DNA from: Zestomonas insulae
GTDB lineage: Bacteria; Pseudomonadota; Gammaproteobacteria; Pseudomonadales; Pseudomonadaceae
NCBI RefSeq assembly: GCF_016901015.1
Contig: NZ_JAFEUP010000001.1
Coordinates: forward strand, 682,001 to 746,000
Direction of reading: 5' to 3'
Length of the DNA: 64,000 nucleotides
The notes under the pieces are model-generated. The model worked only from the letters and a program-made list of their open reading frames with translations, did no database searches and was not told the DNA's origin. Shown here piece by piece: positions 25,603 through 35,592 of this stretch (the first letter of the stretch is position 1; every line of letters begins with the position of its first letter). A program made the position numbers and the translations under genes.

Positions 25603-26060
25603 CAGGGCGCCTCGGTGATCAGCCCGACATTCGAGACGCCGGCTTGCTGCAGGCCACCCATGACCTTCATCACAGCCTCGTACGGGACCTTTTTGTCGCC
25701 GCGCACGAACACCTGCACTTTTTTACCCTGGCGGCTGTTCTCCGCCATGATGCCGCCCACTACCCCGACCAGCTTGGGCAGCTCAGTGGCGGTTTCGCTC
25801 TGCTTGCTCTGATCCGGCTCGACCTCTTCACCCATATTCCAGTAGTAGCTCTGGTCGGCCTTGATCGAGATGGTCAGCACCCGCGAGTTATTGTCCTGCG
25901 GCAGCGCCTCACTGCTGACCTTGGGCAGATCGACCTTGACGCCCTGGTTGAGCATCGGCGCGGTGACCATGAAGATCACCAGCAGCACCAACATCACGTC
26001 GATGTACGGCACCACGTTCATTTCGGCGACGGGTTTGCGCCGGTTGCGAATTCTTGCCAT
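25602..26060 (-). CDS. tolR: Tol-Pal system protein TolR
   Basis: A 152-residue ExbD/TolR protein with one transmembrane helix (about 16-37). The helix carries the essential Asp (YIDVMLVLLVIFMV), which takes part in proton flow with TolQ. The C-terminal periplasmic domain follows. I start it at the ATG 26060 (MARIRNRRKP), which is what related proteins use and has GAGG about nine bases upstream. A TTG five codons earlier (26075) overlaps the tolQ stop and is a less likely start. Confidence 0.95.
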   Translation of the reverse strand: MARIRNRRKPVAEMNVVPYIDVMLVLLVIFMVTAPMLNQGVKVDLPKVSSEALPQDNNSRVLTISIKADQSYYWNMGEEVEPDQSKQSETATELPKLVGVVGGIMAENSRQGKKVQVFVRGDKKVPYEAVMKVMGGLQQAGVSNVGLITEAP

Positions 26061-26071
26061 GGACGACGGCC

Positions 26072-26767
26072 TCAATCTTCGCTGGTGTGCACTTTGCGGT
26101 GCAGGATCGCCTGGAATTCGTCAGCGAAGGTGTAGTAGCGCCCGATCAGCATTTCGCCGCGAGCAGCGAAACGGTTGTAGGCAATCACCGCCGGAATCGC
26201 CGCGAACAGACCGATGGCCGTGGCGATCAGCGCCTCGGCAATGCCCGGCGCCACGGTGGCGAGGGTGGCCTGCTGTACGGCCGCCAGGCCGCGGAAGGAG
26301 TTCATGATCCCCCAGACGGTACCAAACAGGCCGATGTACGGGCTGGTCGAGCCGACAGTGGCCAGGAACGGCAAGCTCTGCTCAAGCTTCTCTTCCTCGC
26401 GGGAAATGGCTACGCGCATGGCGCGCGCCACACCGTCCATCACCGCATCCGGGTCAACGCCGGACTGCTGGCGCAAACGCGAAAACTCCTTGAAGCCCGC
26501 GCGGAAGATCTGCTCGACGCCGGAGTCCGGGTCGGGATTGCTGCCGGCCTGGCGATACAACTTGGACAGGTCGATGCCCGACCAGAAGCGCTCCTCGAAC
26601 ACGTCCAGTGCGCGCTTGGCGGCACGCAGCATGGTGCTGCGCTGGAAAATCATGATCCAGGAAGTGACCGAGGCGGCCACCAGGGTCAGCATCACCAACT
26701 GGACCACCAGACTGGCGTTACTGATCAGGCTCCACATGGAGGTATGGTCGACGACGTTAGCTTCCAC
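26072..26767 (-). CDS. tolQ: Tol-Pal system motor protein TolQ
   Basis: A 231-residue MotA/TolQ/ExbB protein with three transmembrane helices (about 16-40, 135-155 and 170-195). The conserved GLFGTVWGIMNSF and the AEALIATAIGLFAAIPAV segments line the proton channel. With TolR it energises TolA at the division site. It begins 2 bp after the ybgC stop, and its 3' end overlaps or abuts tolR, so ybgC-tolQ-tolR-tolA-tolB-pal-cpoB reads as one cluster. Confidence 0.97.
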   Translation of the reverse strand: MEANVVDHTSMWSLISNASLVVQLVMLTLVAASVTSWIMIFQRSTMLRAAKRALDVFEERFWSGIDLSKLYRQAGSNPDPDSGVEQIFRAGFKEFSRLRQQSGVDPDAVMDGVARAMRVAISREEEKLEQSLPFLATVGSTSPYIGLFGTVWGIMNSFRGLAAVQQATLATVAPGIAEALIATAIGLFAAIPAVIAYNRFAARGEMLIGRYYTFADEFQAILHRKVHTSED

Positions 26768-26769
26768 GC

Positions 26770-27216
26770 TTAATCTCCTGCAGGGGATAGACCCTGGCCA
26801 CTGGCGAAGGCTGAACGCAGCGCTTCGGGGAGGGCCCGGGGTTTCAAACTGTCGGCGCGCACGCAGGCCACCAGGAACTGCCCTTCGCAGAGCAGCGCAT
26901 TATCCGCAACCCGCCGCACCTGTTGACGAAAGCGCAGGCTGGCACGGTTCAATTCGATTACTTCGGCGGTAATACCCAGCTCATCGTCCAGCCGCGCCGG
27001 TGCGTGATAACGCGCCTCACTGGAATGGACCACGAACAACAGGTTGTCGCCCACCAGCTCCGACTGGGAAAAACCCAACTGCCGCAGCCGCTCGGTACGA
27101 GCCCGCTCCATAAACTTGAGGTAATTGACGTAGTAGACGATGCCGCCGGCATCAGTGTCTTCGTAGTAGACGCGACAACGATGTGCGTACGAACCAGCCT
27201 CATTTTGCGCGCGCAT
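26770..27216 (-). CDS. ybgC: Tol-Pal-associated acyl-CoA thioesterase YbgC
   Basis: A 148-residue hotdog thioesterase. The catalytic Asp22 lies in the signature [17 protein letters not shown]. It hydrolyses short- or long-chain acyl-CoA or acyl-ACP at the cytoplasmic membrane and is linked to phospholipid metabolism. It is the first gene of the tol cluster and ends 2 bp before tolQ. A 102-base gap with a small hairpin separates it from ruvB. Confidence 0.95.
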   Translation of the reverse strand: MRAQNEAGSYAHRCRVYYEDTDAGGIVYYVNYLKFMERARTERLRQLGFSQSELVGDNLLFVVHSSEARYHAPARLDDELGITAEVIELNRASLRFRQQVRRVADNALLCEGQFLVACVRADSLKPRALPEALRSAFASGQGLSPAGD

Positions 27217-27237
27217 ACTCTAGTGCTTACTCCCTGC

Positions 27238-27266
27238 GTTGCCAATCACGCTTGGCAACTGTTTTT
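27238..27266 (+). other. Hairpin with T-run on the strand opposite to the flanking genes
   Basis: GTTGCCAA (27238-27245) pairs with TTGGCAAC (27252-27259), followed by TGTTTTT on the plus strand. Both neighbours (ybgC and ruvB) are on the minus strand, where the T-run would come before the stem. It could stop antisense transcription into ruvB, or simply fold in the leader upstream of ybgC. Confidence 0.4.
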
Positions 27267-27318
27267 CATGAATTCCGAATACCACCATCAGCGCCGCAAG
27301 CACCATCGGACAGGCCCT

Positions 27319-28365
27319 TCACTCGCCGGTGAACAAATCAGCCGTGGGTAATTCGCCCATGCGCTTGGGCACATTGAGCCCGAAGTGCAGGTAGGCATGG
27401 CGGGTCACGACCCGCCCACGCGGGGTGCGCATGATGTAACCCTGCTGAATCAGGTACGGCTCCAGCACGTCCTCAATGGTATGCCGCTCCTCGCTGATCG
27501 CCGCCGCCAGGCTGTCCACCCCGACCGGCCCACCGTCGAACTTCTCGATCATGGTCAGCAGCAGGCGACGATCCTGATGATCGAAGCCGCGCTCGTCGAC
27601 ATCCAGCAAGTTCAGCGCCAGATCAGCCGTTGAACGGGTGATCTGTCCCGGCGCACGCACTTCGGCGTAATCGCGCACTCGGCGCAGCAAGCGGTTGGCG
27701 ATGCGCGGCGTGCCACGCGCACGGCGGGCGATCTCCAATGCACCCTGAGCCTCGAGACCCAGACCGAGAATTCCCGCCGAGCGGCGAATGATGGTCGCCA
27801 GGTCATCGGTGCCGTAGAACTCCAGACGCTGCACGATACCGAAACGGTCACGCAGCGGATTGGTCAGCATGCCAGCGCGCGTGGTGGCACCAATCAGGGT
27901 GAACGGCGGCAGGTCGAGCTTGATCGAGCGGGCTGCCGGCCCCTCACCGATCATGATGTCGAGCTGGAAATCCTCCATCGCGGGATACAGGACTTCCTCG
28001 ACAATCGGCGACAGGCGATGAATCTCGTCGATAAACAGGACGTCGCCGGCTTCGAGATTGGTCAACATTGCCGCCAGGTCGCCGGGACGCTCGAGCACCG
28101 GCCCGGACGTGCTCTTGATCGACACGCCCATTTCCTGGGCAATGATGTTCGCCAAGGTGGTCTTGCCGAGCCCGGGCGGCCCGAAGATCAGCGTGTGATC
28201 CAAGGCTTCACTGCGCCCCTTGGCCGCCTGGATGAACAGCTCCATCTGCTCGCGCACACTCGGCTGACCGATGTACTCGGCCAGGCGCAGCGGGCGAATC
28301 GCGCGATCGAGCTGCTCTTCGCGGTCGCGTCCGGTGGCGGTAATCAGGCGGTCGGCTTCGATCAT
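27319..28365 (-). CDS. ruvB: Holliday junction branch migration ATPase RuvB
   Basis: A 348-residue AAA+ helicase. Walker A is GPPGLGKTT, Walker B LFIDEIHR, and sensor and arginine-finger regions follow ([17 protein letters not shown]). A C-terminal winged-helix domain binds DNA ([13 protein letters not shown]). Hexamers of RuvB, loaded by RuvA, drive branch migration of Holliday junctions. The start is 20 bp after ruvA; the three ruv genes form one cluster here. Confidence 0.98.
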   Translation of the reverse strand: MIEADRLITATGRDREEQLDRAIRPLRLAEYIGQPSVREQMELFIQAAKGRSEALDHTLIFGPPGLGKTTLANIIAQEMGVSIKSTSGPVLERPGDLAAMLTNLEAGDVLFIDEIHRLSPIVEEVLYPAMEDFQLDIMIGEGPAARSIKLDLPPFTLIGATTRAGMLTNPLRDRFGIVQRLEFYGTDDLATIIRRSAGILGLGLEAQGALEIARRARGTPRIANRLLRRVRDYAEVRAPGQITRSTADLALNLLDVDERGFDHQDRRLLLTMIEKFDGGPVGVDSLAAAISEERHTIEDVLEPYLIQQGYIMRTPRGRVVTRHAYLHFGLNVPKRMGELPTADLFTGE

Positions 28366-28385
28366 CAGGCGTTTTCCACTTAGGT

Positions 28386-28997
28386 TCAGGCCATGCCCTT
28401 GAGGGCACGCCGGATCAATTCTTCGCTACTCAAGCCCGGTTCCTGGATGGCCGCCACGGCGCGGCTGGCCTCCTGCGGTTTGAATCCGAGGGTAATCAAT
28501 GCGCTGACCGCATCATTCTCCGCGCTTGAGACTGCGGCGCCGCCGCGGGGTTCCGCGACCAACGGAGCAATCGCCGGCATGGTTTCCCAGGCCTTGAAAC
28601 GGTCCTTCAATTCCACCAGCAGGCGCTCAGCGGTCTTCTTGCCGACGCCCGGAACCTTGATCAGCGCGGAAGTATCCTGGGCCTGCACGCAGCGCACCAA
28701 CTCGTCCACTTCCAATCCTGACATCAGCGCCAGGGCCAACTTCGGTCCCACGCCATTTAGCCGGATCAGCTCGCGAAACAGCTCGCGGTCGCGCTTTTCA
28801 TAGAAGCCATACAGCAAATGCGCATCTTCGCGGACGACCAGATGCGTGTGCAGGGTCACCGGCTCACCCACGCCCGGCAGACGATATAGGGTGGTCATCG
28901 GTACTTCCAGCTCATAACCGACGCCATTCACATCCAGAATCAAAGACGGCGGCTGTTTCTCCGCCAAGGTGCCGCGCAATCGTCCGATCACAGTCAT
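28386..28997 (-). CDS. ruvA: Holliday junction DNA helicase subunit RuvA
   Basis: A 203-residue protein. It has an N-terminal OB-fold (about 1-62), two helix-hairpin-helix motifs ([18 protein letters not shown] and [15 protein letters not shown]) and a C-terminal domain (about 155-203) that binds RuvB. RuvA tetramers recognise the four-way junction and recruit RuvB. The gene begins 8 bp after the ruvC stop. Confidence 0.98.
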   Translation of the reverse strand: MTVIGRLRGTLAEKQPPSLILDVNGVGYELEVPMTTLYRLPGVGEPVTLHTHLVVREDAHLLYGFYEKRDRELFRELIRLNGVGPKLALALMSGLEVDELVRCVQAQDTSALIKVPGVGKKTAERLLVELKDRFKAWETMPAIAPLVAEPRGGAAVSSAENDAVSALITLGFKPQEASRAVAAIQEPGLSSEELIRRALKGMA

Positions 28998-29005
28998 TCC
29001 TTACT

Positions 29006-29530
29006 TCAAAGACGCAGACGGCCGCCGCGCCGCTTGGCGCTGGACAGGCCGTGGGGGATCAAACTGGAACGGGTATGGGCATGGCACAGGGCGATCGCCA
29101 GCGCGTCCGAGGCGTCGATCTGCGGCTTCTGCACCAACCCCAGCAGGTGCATGACCATCATCTGCACCTGCTGCTTATCCGCCGCGCCAGTGCCAACGAC
29201 CGCCTGCTTGACCTGGGTGGCGGTGTATTCGGCGATTTCCAGCCCTGCCTCCGCCGCCGCGACAATCGCCGCGCCGCGCGCCTGCCCGAGCTTCAGTGCC
29301 GAGTCAGCATTGCGGGCCATGAACACCTGCTCGATTCCCATGGTTACCGGCCCGTAGGTCTGAATCACCTCGGCAACCCCACGAAACACTGCGCGCAGGC
29401 GCTCTGGTAAGGCGCCACTGCCCGTGCGAATGCAGCCCGACGCCACGTACTCACACCCACGGGCGCCCGCACGCACCAGGCCGTAGCCGGTGATTCGCGA
29501 GCCGGGGTCGATGCCAAGAATCAGCGTCAT
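29006..29530 (-). CDS. ruvC: Holliday junction resolvase RuvC
   Basis: A 174-residue RNase H-fold endonuclease that cuts Holliday junctions symmetrically. Catalytic acidic residues are visible: an Asp in LGIDPGSR (Asp8), a Glu in MGIEQVF and an Asp pair near the C-terminus ([11 protein letters not shown]). It is the first of ruvC-ruvA-ruvB. A terminator at 29626-29668 ends the upstream yebC transcript, so ruvC probably has its own promoter in the 158-base gap. Confidence 0.97.
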   Translation of the reverse strand: MTLILGIDPGSRITGYGLVRAGARGCEYVASGCIRTGSGALPERLRAVFRGVAEVIQTYGPVTMGIEQVFMARNADSALKLGQARGAAIVAAAEAGLEIAEYTATQVKQAVVGTGAADKQQVQMMVMHLLGLVQKPQIDASDALAIALCHAHTRSSLIPHGLSSAKRRGGRLRL

Positions 29531-29625
29531 GGGTGGTTACGCCGGCTGCGGCGGCCTCACTGTCTATTTATCCAGTTCGCGAGTATATGGGTAGCCTAAC
29601 GCGACGTCACCGAAATCCGCCAATA

Positions 29626-29668
29626 AAAAACCGGAAGCCTCGGACCACATGACCCGAACGACTTCCGG
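29626..29668 (-). terminator. Terminator of yebC
   Basis: CCGGAAG (29631-29637) pairs with CTTCCGG (29662-29668), with additional internal pairing in the 24-base loop. On the minus strand it runs into TTTTTTATTG. It lies 20-60 bases after the yebC stop. Confidence 0.85.
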
Positions 29669-29688
29669 CAGATTGTGGCGCAAGCGGA

Positions 29689-30435
29689 TCAGCCCAGCTG
29701 TTCCATGAGCTCGTCCGGAATCTCGGCGTTGTGGTAGACGTTTTGCACGTCGTCCAGGTCTTCCAGCATGTCGATCAGCTTGAGGACCTTCTGCGCAGTT
29801 TCCAGATCGGTGACCGGCGCACTGATCGACGGGATCATCGCCACTTCGGCTTCGTCGCCCTTGAAACCGGCCGCGGTCAGCGCCTCATTGACCGAAAGAA
29901 AATCGGCAAACGAGGTAAACACCTCGACCGAGCCGTCGTCCTGCGCCACCACGTCATCAGCACCAGCCTCCAACGCCGCCTCCATCAGGGCATCTTCGCT
30001 GACGCCAGGCGCGAAGCTTATCTGCCCCTTGCGCTCGAACATGTAGGACACCGAACCATCGGTGCCGAGGTTGCCACCGCATTTGGTGAACGCATGACGA
30101 ACATCGGCCGCGGTGCGATTGCGGTTGTCGGTCATGGCCTCGACGATGATCGCCACGCCACTCGGTGCGTAACCCTCGTAGCTCAGCTCGACCATGTTGT
30201 CCGCCTCGCTCGAGCCGGCGCCGCGAGCGATGGCACGATCGATGGTGTCGCGGGTCATGTTGGCGGTCAGCGCCTTGTCGACTGCGAGGCGCAGACGCGG
30301 GTTGTCCGCCGGATTGCCGCCGCTCTTGGCGGCCACGGTCAACTCACGAATCAGCTTGGTGAATATCTTGCCGCGCTTGGCGTCCTGACGTCCCTTGCGG
30401 TGTTTGATGTTGGCCCACTTGGAATGCCCGGCCAT
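29689..30435 (-). CDS. YebC/PmpR-family DNA-binding regulatory protein
   Basis: A 248-residue YebC-family protein, opening with [14 protein letters not shown]. Three domains are expected; the conserved [17 protein letters not shown] and [14 protein letters not shown] segments are visible. In P. aeruginosa the homologue next to ruvC, PmpR, represses the pqsR quorum-sensing gene. Other family members are translation factors that help ribosomes at proline-rich stretches. No pqs genes are near here, so the regulatory target is unclear. An ATG with GGAGTGAG upstream is the start. It follows aspS by 61 bp. Confidence 0.93.
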   Translation of the reverse strand: MAGHSKWANIKHRKGRQDAKRGKIFTKLIRELTVAAKSGGNPADNPRLRLAVDKALTANMTRDTIDRAIARGAGSSEADNMVELSYEGYAPSGVAIIVEAMTDNRNRTAADVRHAFTKCGGNLGTDGSVSYMFERKGQISFAPGVSEDALMEAALEAGADDVVAQDDGSVEVFTSFADFLSVNEALTAAGFKGDEAEVAMIPSISAPVTDLETAQKVLKLIDMLEDLDDVQNVYHNAEIPDELMEQLG

Positions 30436-30463
30436 AACTCACTCCGTACTTCAATTCGAAAGT

Positions 30464-30489
30464 CCCCTCCCCCGGCAGCAAGGGAGGGG
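30464..30489 (-). other. Strong GC hairpin between aspS and yebC
   Basis: CCCCTCCC (30464-30471) pairs with GGGAGGGG (30482-30489) around a ten-base loop. There is no clear T-run after it on either strand, so it is probably an mRNA-stabilising or partly terminating structure rather than a full terminator. Confidence 0.5.
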
Positions 30490-30496
30490 CACAGCC

Positions 30497-32272
30497 TTAC
30501 TCGGCCTTCTGCTGCTCGCGCAGGCGAATGTGCAGTTCGCGCAGTGCCTTGGCATCGACCACACCTGGCGCCTGGGTCATCACGCAGGCGGCGCTCTGGG
30601 TTTTCGGGAAGGCGATCACTTCGCGAATCGATTGCGCGCCGGTCATCAGCATCACCAGGCGATCGAGACCGAAGGCCAGGCCACCATGCGGCGGCGCACC
30701 GAACTTCAGCGCATCAAGGAGGAAGCCGAACTTCTCCTGCTGTTCTTCTTCGTTGATGCCAAGCACGCGGAACACGGTTTGCTGCATGGCCTTGTCGTGG
30801 ATACGGATCGAACCACCGCCCAGCTCGGTACCGTTCAGCACCATGTCGTAAGCCCGCGACAGCGCGGCGGCCGGATTGGCCTCCAGCTCCGCCGGGGTGC
30901 ACTTCGGCGAGGTGAACGGGTGGTGCAGCGAGGTCAGGCTGCCATCGTCGTTCTCTTCAAACATCGGGAAGTCGACCACCCACATCGGCGCCCACTCGCA
31001 GGTGAGCAGCTTGAGGTCATGACCGACCTTGATGCGCAGCGCGCCCAGCGCGTCGCAGACCACCTTGAAGCGGTCGGCACCGAAGAACACCAGGTCGCCA
31101 TCCTGCGCACCAACGCGATCGAGGATCACGTTGAGGTTGGCCTCGGGGATGAACTTGACGATCGGCGATTGCAGGCCGTCAACACCCTTGGCGCGCTCGT
31201 TGACCTTGATGTACGCCAGGCCCTTGGCGCCGTAGTTGCCGACGAACTTGGTATAATCGTCGATCTGGCTGCGCGGCATGTTCGCCGCACCCGGTACGCG
31301 CAACGCGGCGACGCGACCTTTCGGATCGTTGGCCGGGCCGGAAAACACCTTGAACTCGACGGCCTGGAGCTGATCGGCGACGTCCACCAGCTCCAGCGGA
31401 ATACGCAGGTCCGGCTTGTCGGAGCCATAGCGGCGCATGGCTTCCTCGAACGGCATGTGCGGGAACTCGCCGAACTCCAGGTCCAGCACTTCCTTGAACA
31501 GCTGGCGAATCATCTTCTCGGTGATGGCGATGATGTCGCTCTCGTCGAGGAAGCTGGTCTCGATGTCGATCTGGGTGAATTCCGGCTGGCGGTCGGCACG
31601 CAGGTCTTCGTCACGGAAGCACTTGGCGATCTGGTAGTAGCGGTCGAAGCCGGCCACCATCAGCAGCTGCTTGAACAGCTGCGGCGACTGAGGCAAGGCA
31701 AAGAAGCTGCCGGCGTGGGTGCGACTCGGCACCAGATAGTCGCGCGCGCCTTCCGGAGTTGCGCGGGTCAGGATCGGCGTTTCGACGTCGAGGAAGCCGT
31801 TTTCGTCGAGGTAGCGACGGATGCTCGAGGTGATGCGCGAACGCAGCTTGAGCTTCTCCGCCATCTCCGGACGACGCAGGTCGATGAAGCGGTAACGCAG
31901 GCGGGTTTCCTCGCCGACGTCGGTGTACTCGTTGAGCGGGAACGGCGGGGTTTCCGCTTCGTTGAGCACTTCCAGCTCATAGCCCAGCACCTCGATGGCG
32001 CCGGAAGCCATGTTGGTATTGACCGCACCGGCCGGACGCAGACGCACCTTACCGGTGATCTTGACCACGTACTCGCTGCGCACACGGTCGGCCTTAGCGA
32101 AGGTCTCCGCACGATCCGGATCGAACACCACCTGAGCCAGGCCTTCGCGGTCACGGATATCGAGGAAGATCACGCCGCCATGGTCACGACGACGGTGGAC
32201 CCAACCGCAAAGGGTGATTTCCTGGCCGTCCAGGCTCTCGTTCAACTGGCCGCAATAATGGCTGCGCATCAT
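30497..32272 (-). CDS. aspS: Aspartyl-tRNA synthetase
   Basis: A 591-residue class II synthetase. It has an N-terminal OB-fold anticodon-binding domain ([13 protein letters not shown]), the bacterial GAD insertion domain (about 290-420) and class II motifs including HPFTSPK and the ATP-binding [12 protein letters not shown] at the end. In pseudomonads this enzyme is usually non-discriminating and charges tRNA-Asn with Asp for later amidation; I cannot confirm that by reading. The first two codons are both ATG (32272 and 32269), so either may serve as start. Confidence 0.97.
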   Translation of the reverse strand: MMRSHYCGQLNESLDGQEITLCGWVHRRRDHGGVIFLDIRDREGLAQVVFDPDRAETFAKADRVRSEYVVKITGKVRLRPAGAVNTNMASGAIEVLGYELEVLNEAETPPFPLNEYTDVGEETRLRYRFIDLRRPEMAEKLKLRSRITSSIRRYLDENGFLDVETPILTRATPEGARDYLVPSRTHAGSFFALPQSPQLFKQLLMVAGFDRYYQIAKCFRDEDLRADRQPEFTQIDIETSFLDESDIIAITEKMIRQLFKEVLDLEFGEFPHMPFEEAMRRYGSDKPDLRIPLELVDVADQLQAVEFKVFSGPANDPKGRVAALRVPGAANMPRSQIDDYTKFVGNYGAKGLAYIKVNERAKGVDGLQSPIVKFIPEANLNVILDRVGAQDGDLVFFGADRFKVVCDALGALRIKVGHDLKLLTCEWAPMWVVDFPMFEENDDGSLTSLHHPFTSPKCTPAELEANPAAALSRAYDMVLNGTELGGGSIRIHDKAMQQTVFRVLGINEEEQQEKFGFLLDALKFGAPPHGGLAFGLDRLVMLMTGAQSIREVIAFPKTQSAACVMTQAPGVVDAKALRELHIRLREQQKAE

Positions 32273-32318
32273 GATGGGGGCTTCTTCTCTCTAAAAGTCG
32301 GGAAATCGTTCAGGGCCG

Positions 32319-32582
32319 TCAATCGGCCGCACAGGCACCGGCGCCGCATCCGCCGGCCTGGCACGCCGGGGCATTGTCGCCGGCGAGATTCTTCTTCGCG
32401 CCGGTCTTGAAATCGGTTTCATACCAGCCGGCGCCCTTGAGGCGAAAGCCAGGAACAGACAGCATTTTGGTCAATTCGGGCGCGAGGCAGGTCGGGCAAT
32501 CGACCAGCGGCGCATCGCTGAATTTCTGCAGGGCTTCCAGCTGATGGCCACAGGACGCGCACTGATACTCATAAATAGGCAT
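32319..32582 (-). CDS. FmdB-type zinc-ribbon protein
   Basis: An 87-residue protein with an N-terminal zinc ribbon: MPIYEYQCASCG (Cys8, Cys11) and DCPTC supply four cysteines. A flexible tail with the family sequence GFRLKGAGWYETDF follows. The C-terminus contains a second Cys-rich stretch (CQAGGCGAGAC). The function of the family is unknown; it is named after the formamidase operon regulator FmdB. I start at 32582, the universal MPIYEY start, not eight codons upstream. It lies just upstream of aspS, as in other pseudomonads. Confidence 0.9.
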   Translation of the reverse strand: MPIYEYQCASCGHQLEALQKFSDAPLVDCPTCLAPELTKMLSVPGFRLKGAGWYETDFKTGAKKNLAGDNAPACQAGGCGAGACAAD

Positions 32583-32885
32583 CGTGTGTTTCCGATCATC
32601 GAACATGCTTGCCGCAGACCACTGGCCGCAGCAAAGAGCGGGATTATATATGGTTCATGCAACCCGTGCAGCCAAGGCAGGCAGCTCTACAGGAGAGGCG
32701 CAAGGCGCTCATTTGGACTGAGCTCGCAGCCCGTCCACGGGCGATACGGGACAGCAGCAGCGCACTGCGATCGATAGCCAGCAATCATAGGTTTGATTGA
32801 CACAAGCCAAGAGGACGCCGCAAACGGCCATGCTAGGCTGTGTCCATCAAGGGGCTCACCACCCGCTTAGCAAAGGAGAAACGGT

Positions 32886-33356
32886 ATGGAAATCAACATC
32901 GGCATCGCTGAACAGGATCGCGCTGCTATCGCCGACGGTCTGTCGCGCCTGCTTGCAGACACCTACACGCTGTACCTGAAGACCCACAACTTCCACTGGA
33001 ACGTCACTGGCCCGATGTTCAACACCCTGCACCTGATGTTCGAGGCGCAGTACACCGAACTGGCCCTGGCGGTTGACGCCATCGCCGAGCGCATTCGAGC
33101 CCTGGGCTTCCCGGCTCCCGGAACGTATGCCGCCTACGCCCGCCTCTCCTCCATTAAAGAAGAAGAAGGCGTGCCCGCCGCCAATGACATGATCAAGCTG
33201 CTGGTTCAGGGCCAGGAAGCCGTAGTGCGCACCGCACGCGGCATCTTCCCCCTGCTCGACAAAGTCAGCGACGAACCCACCGCCGACCTGCTCACCCAGC
33301 GCATGCAAGTGCACGAGAAGACTGCCTGGATGCTGCGCAGCTTGCTGGCCGCCTGA
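32886..33356 (+). CDS. dps: Dps-family ferritin-like DNA-protection protein
   Basis: A 156-residue Dps/bacterioferritin-comigratory protein. Ferroxidase-site residues are visible in [13 protein letters not shown] and [21 protein letters not shown]. Dodecamers oxidise Fe(II) with peroxide and store the iron, protecting DNA in stress and stationary phase. An AAAGGAG site precedes the ATG at 32886. A CTAGGCT sequence about 50 bases upstream could be a sigma-S-type -10 element, which would fit stationary-phase expression, but this is weak. Confidence 0.94.
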   Translation: MEINIGIAEQDRAAIADGLSRLLADTYTLYLKTHNFHWNVTGPMFNTLHLMFEAQYTELALAVDAIAERIRALGFPAPGTYAAYARLSSIKEEEGVPAANDMIKLLVQGQEAVVRTARGIFPLLDKVSDEPTADLLTQRMQVHEKTAWMLRSLLAA

Positions 33357-33373
33357 CCTTCGAGCGCCCGACA

Positions 33374-33394
33374 GGCCCGGTTACCCAACCGGGC
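33374..33394. other. Hairpin after dps
   Basis: GCCCGGTT (33375-33382) pairs with AACCGGGC (33387-33394) around ACCC. No T-run follows, so it may stabilise the dps mRNA 3' end or act as a weak terminator before the next gene. Confidence 0.5.
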
Positions 33395-33465
33395 CCTGCA
33401 CTAGGCGGCAGCAAATCGCCTGTTCTATGCTCTGCACCATCTACCGCCTTTCCACAGTGACGTGA

Positions 33466-34533
33466 ATGAATCCGCCGCCCAAAAGCCCGAGCATCCTGGA
33501 ACTCTATCCGGAACAAACCCGCGAGGCGGCGACGCTACTCAAACAAGCCGTTCCCCTCATGGTTCGCCATGACATCCCACCCAATCCGGTTCACTACGCG
33601 CTCTGGTACACCTACAGCCAGGGCCAGCATGCCGAACTGAACCGGCGAATGGACAAGACGGTCAACGACTTCAACACCTTTCCACCGGAGACCGCGGTCA
33701 AACTGTTTCGCGAGTTCGTCATTCGCGGCGAACTGGAAGAAGCCCGCGCCGGCCAGCAACAGGTCATCGACCTGGTCGACAACATGGAAGGTGACGTATC
33801 GGGCAATATCGTCCACAACCAGGCCTATCAGCAGAGCCTGAATCAGGGCCTGGCCGCACTCCACGAGCCAATCATCGACGACCTGCCGAACGTCCTCAGC
33901 GACCTGCAACTCAGCACCCAGCAGATGCAGGCGGAGCAGGAGCGTTTCCTCCAGCGACTGCATGCGGCACAGGATGAAATCCTGCACTTGCGCAGCCAAC
34001 TGCAGCGCGCGCACCTGGCAGCCAACCTGGACAGCCTTACCCAGGTCTTCAACCGCCACGCCTTCACCCGCCTGCTCGAGCAAACCCTCGCCAGCGGCCA
34101 CGAAGGCGTTGGCCTGGTGATCCTGGATATCGACCACTTCAAGCAGTTCAACGACCAGTACGGCCACCCGCTCGGCGATCGCGTCCTGCAGCACGTCGGC
34201 CAACTGCTGCGCGACCTCCTCCCTACCCGCGCCATGGCTGCGCGTTACGGCGGCGAAGAGTTCTGCATCATCTTGCGCGACTGCGACGGCACCCACAGCA
34301 TGCGAGGCTTCGCCGAGCAATTGCGCCTGAAGATCCAGGCGCTGCGCGTCAAGGTGCGCCGCACCGATCAACTGCTGGACACCATCACCGCGAGCTTTGG
34401 CCTGGCCATGGCCCAGCCCGGCGACAATCTGGAAAGCCTGCTGACCCGCGCCGACGATGCGCTGTATCAAGCCAAGCGCAATGGCCGTAACCAGGTTTTC
34501 CTCGCCACCCCTCAAAGCCCGCTAACCGCTTGA
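33466..34533 (+). CDS. Cytoplasmic diguanylate cyclase (GGDEF)
   Basis: A 355-residue protein without obvious membrane segments. The N-terminal ~150 residues are helical and of unknown ligand specificity. A coiled-coil linker (about 150-185) leads to the GGDEF domain. The active site is GGEEF at 262-266, with DIDHFKQFNDQYGH upstream, so c-di-GMP synthesis is expected. The residues at the I-site position are RAMA, not RxxD, so feedback inhibition is probably weak. No good ribosome site precedes the ATG at 33466, which suggests low expression. It sits between dps and a membrane cold-shock-domain gene. Confidence 0.88.
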   Translation: MNPPPKSPSILELYPEQTREAATLLKQAVPLMVRHDIPPNPVHYALWYTYSQGQHAELNRRMDKTVNDFNTFPPETAVKLFREFVIRGELEEARAGQQQVIDLVDNMEGDVSGNIVHNQAYQQSLNQGLAALHEPIIDDLPNVLSDLQLSTQQMQAEQERFLQRLHAAQDEILHLRSQLQRAHLAANLDSLTQVFNRHAFTRLLEQTLASGHEGVGLVILDIDHFKQFNDQYGHPLGDRVLQHVGQLLRDLLPTRAMAARYGGEEFCIILRDCDGTHSMRGFAEQLRLKIQALRVKVRRTDQLLDTITASFGLAMAQPGDNLESLLTRADDALYQAKRNGRNQVFLATPQSPLTA

Positions 34534-34708
34534 TTTGAGCGCCCTCCGGCTTTCCTGTTAAATACCCACTGCCGCCTTGCAATACAGCCTGCCGGCGGCG
34601 ATCGGGCATGACACCACGCGCGTCACGCGCACACTCCTCTCGTTACAGGCGTAGGCGCCATGCTCGCTTTTATCTGTTTTAAGTCTTAATCAAGCGAGTT
34701 CATTACCC

Positions 34709-35311
34709 ATGTTGAAGTTCGTCCATCTGCTTACGGGCGCCGCCGCCCTGCTGCTGTCCTTCGTTCCAACCTTGCACCCCGAAGCGCTGCCCTACTTGCA
34801 ACAACCTGATGCGATCTACCTGGCCCTGTTTGGCTTGGCGAATCTGCTGCTTGCCCCGCTGCAACCCATTTGGCACGCCGGCATCCGCCACCAGCTGCAA
34901 GGCCTGGTATCGGCAATGCTGGTATTTGCGGTGATCTTGCAAAGCCTGATCTTGCTCGCCCCGCTGCAAGTGATCGCCGATCAGCCTGCGGTATTGCTGA
35001 GCGTGCTCATAGTGCTCGGCGCCACCGTACTGCACCTGGCAATCAATCTGCGCCTGAAGTCCCGCCCCACTGCCACTGACCACCCGCTCGGCAACCGCGA
35101 AACCGGCACCGTGAAGTGGTTCAATACCTCCAAGGGGTTCGGCTTCATTTCTCGCGATGCCGGCGACGATATCTTCGTTCACTTCCGCGCCATTCGCGGC
35201 GAAGGCCACCGCATCCTGGTAGAAGGTCAGCGCGTGGAGTTCTCGGTCATGCAGCGCGACAAAGGCCTGCAGGCGGAAGATGTCGTTTCACTGTTGGCGC
35301 AACGCCGTTAA
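34709..35311 (+). CDS. Membrane protein with C-terminal cold-shock domain
   Basis: A 200-residue protein. The first ~115 residues form about four hydrophobic segments. A complete cold-shock domain occupies about 131-197, with RNP1-like KGFGFISR and RNP2-like DIFVHF. Such proteins tether a nucleic-acid-binding CSD to the inner membrane; the P. aeruginosa homologue also lies between dps and slyX. Whether it binds RNA at the membrane is untested to my knowledge. The gene ends at a strong terminator shared with slyX. Confidence 0.85.
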   Translation: MLKFVHLLTGAAALLLSFVPTLHPEALPYLQQPDAIYLALFGLANLLLAPLQPIWHAGIRHQLQGLVSAMLVFAVILQSLILLAPLQVIADQPAVLLSVLIVLGATVLHLAINLRLKSRPTATDHPLGNRETGTVKWFNTSKGFGFISRDAGDDIFVHFRAIRGEGHRILVEGQRVEFSVMQRDKGLQAEDVVSLLAQRR

Positions 35312-35328
35312 ACGACACAACACTCAAT

Positions 35329-35363
35329 AAAAAAGGCGGCAGGATCATCCTGCCGCCTTTTTT
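35329..35363. terminator. Bidirectional terminator between the cold-shock-domain gene and slyX
   Basis: AAAAGGCGGCAGGAT is mirrored by ATCCTGCCGCCTTTTTT with almost no loop. A- and T-runs on either side let it act on both convergent transcripts. Confidence 0.93.
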
Positions 35364-35379
35364 ATTACACACCCCGCCA

Positions 35380-35586
35380 TCAGTAATGCGGCGGCGGACC
35401 ATCATCCTGGGCAATTTCAAAGCGACCCTGCAGCTCGTCCTGACGCTTCGCCAGGGCAGCCAACTGCAACTGCAGCCGTTCAACAATGCGCTGCTGGGCC
35501 AGCAGCTCATCACTTAGGGCCTGAATGGTATCGTCCTGAAACGCCAGGCGACTCTCGAGCTCAGTGAGGCGATTTTCCGTACTCAT
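35380..35586 (-). CDS. slyX: SlyX family protein
   Basis: A 68-residue SlyX protein, almost entirely a leucine-heptad coiled coil (LTELESRLAFQDDTIQALSD onward), ending in the family's typical PPPHY tail. Its cellular role is unknown. It begins 6 bp after the HIT-protein stop, so the two are co-transcribed, and ends at the bidirectional terminator 35329-35363. Confidence 0.93.
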   Translation of the reverse strand: MSTENRLTELESRLAFQDDTIQALSDELLAQQRIVERLQLQLAALAKRQDELQGRFEIAQDDGPPPHY

Positions 35587-35592
35587 GCCGCA

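Noticed and set aside
30395..32410. A 671-codon open frame on the plus strand
   Set aside because: It is the antisense shadow of aspS, with no ribosome site and a composition typical of reverse-frame reading in GC-rich DNA; aspS motifs are intact on the other strand.
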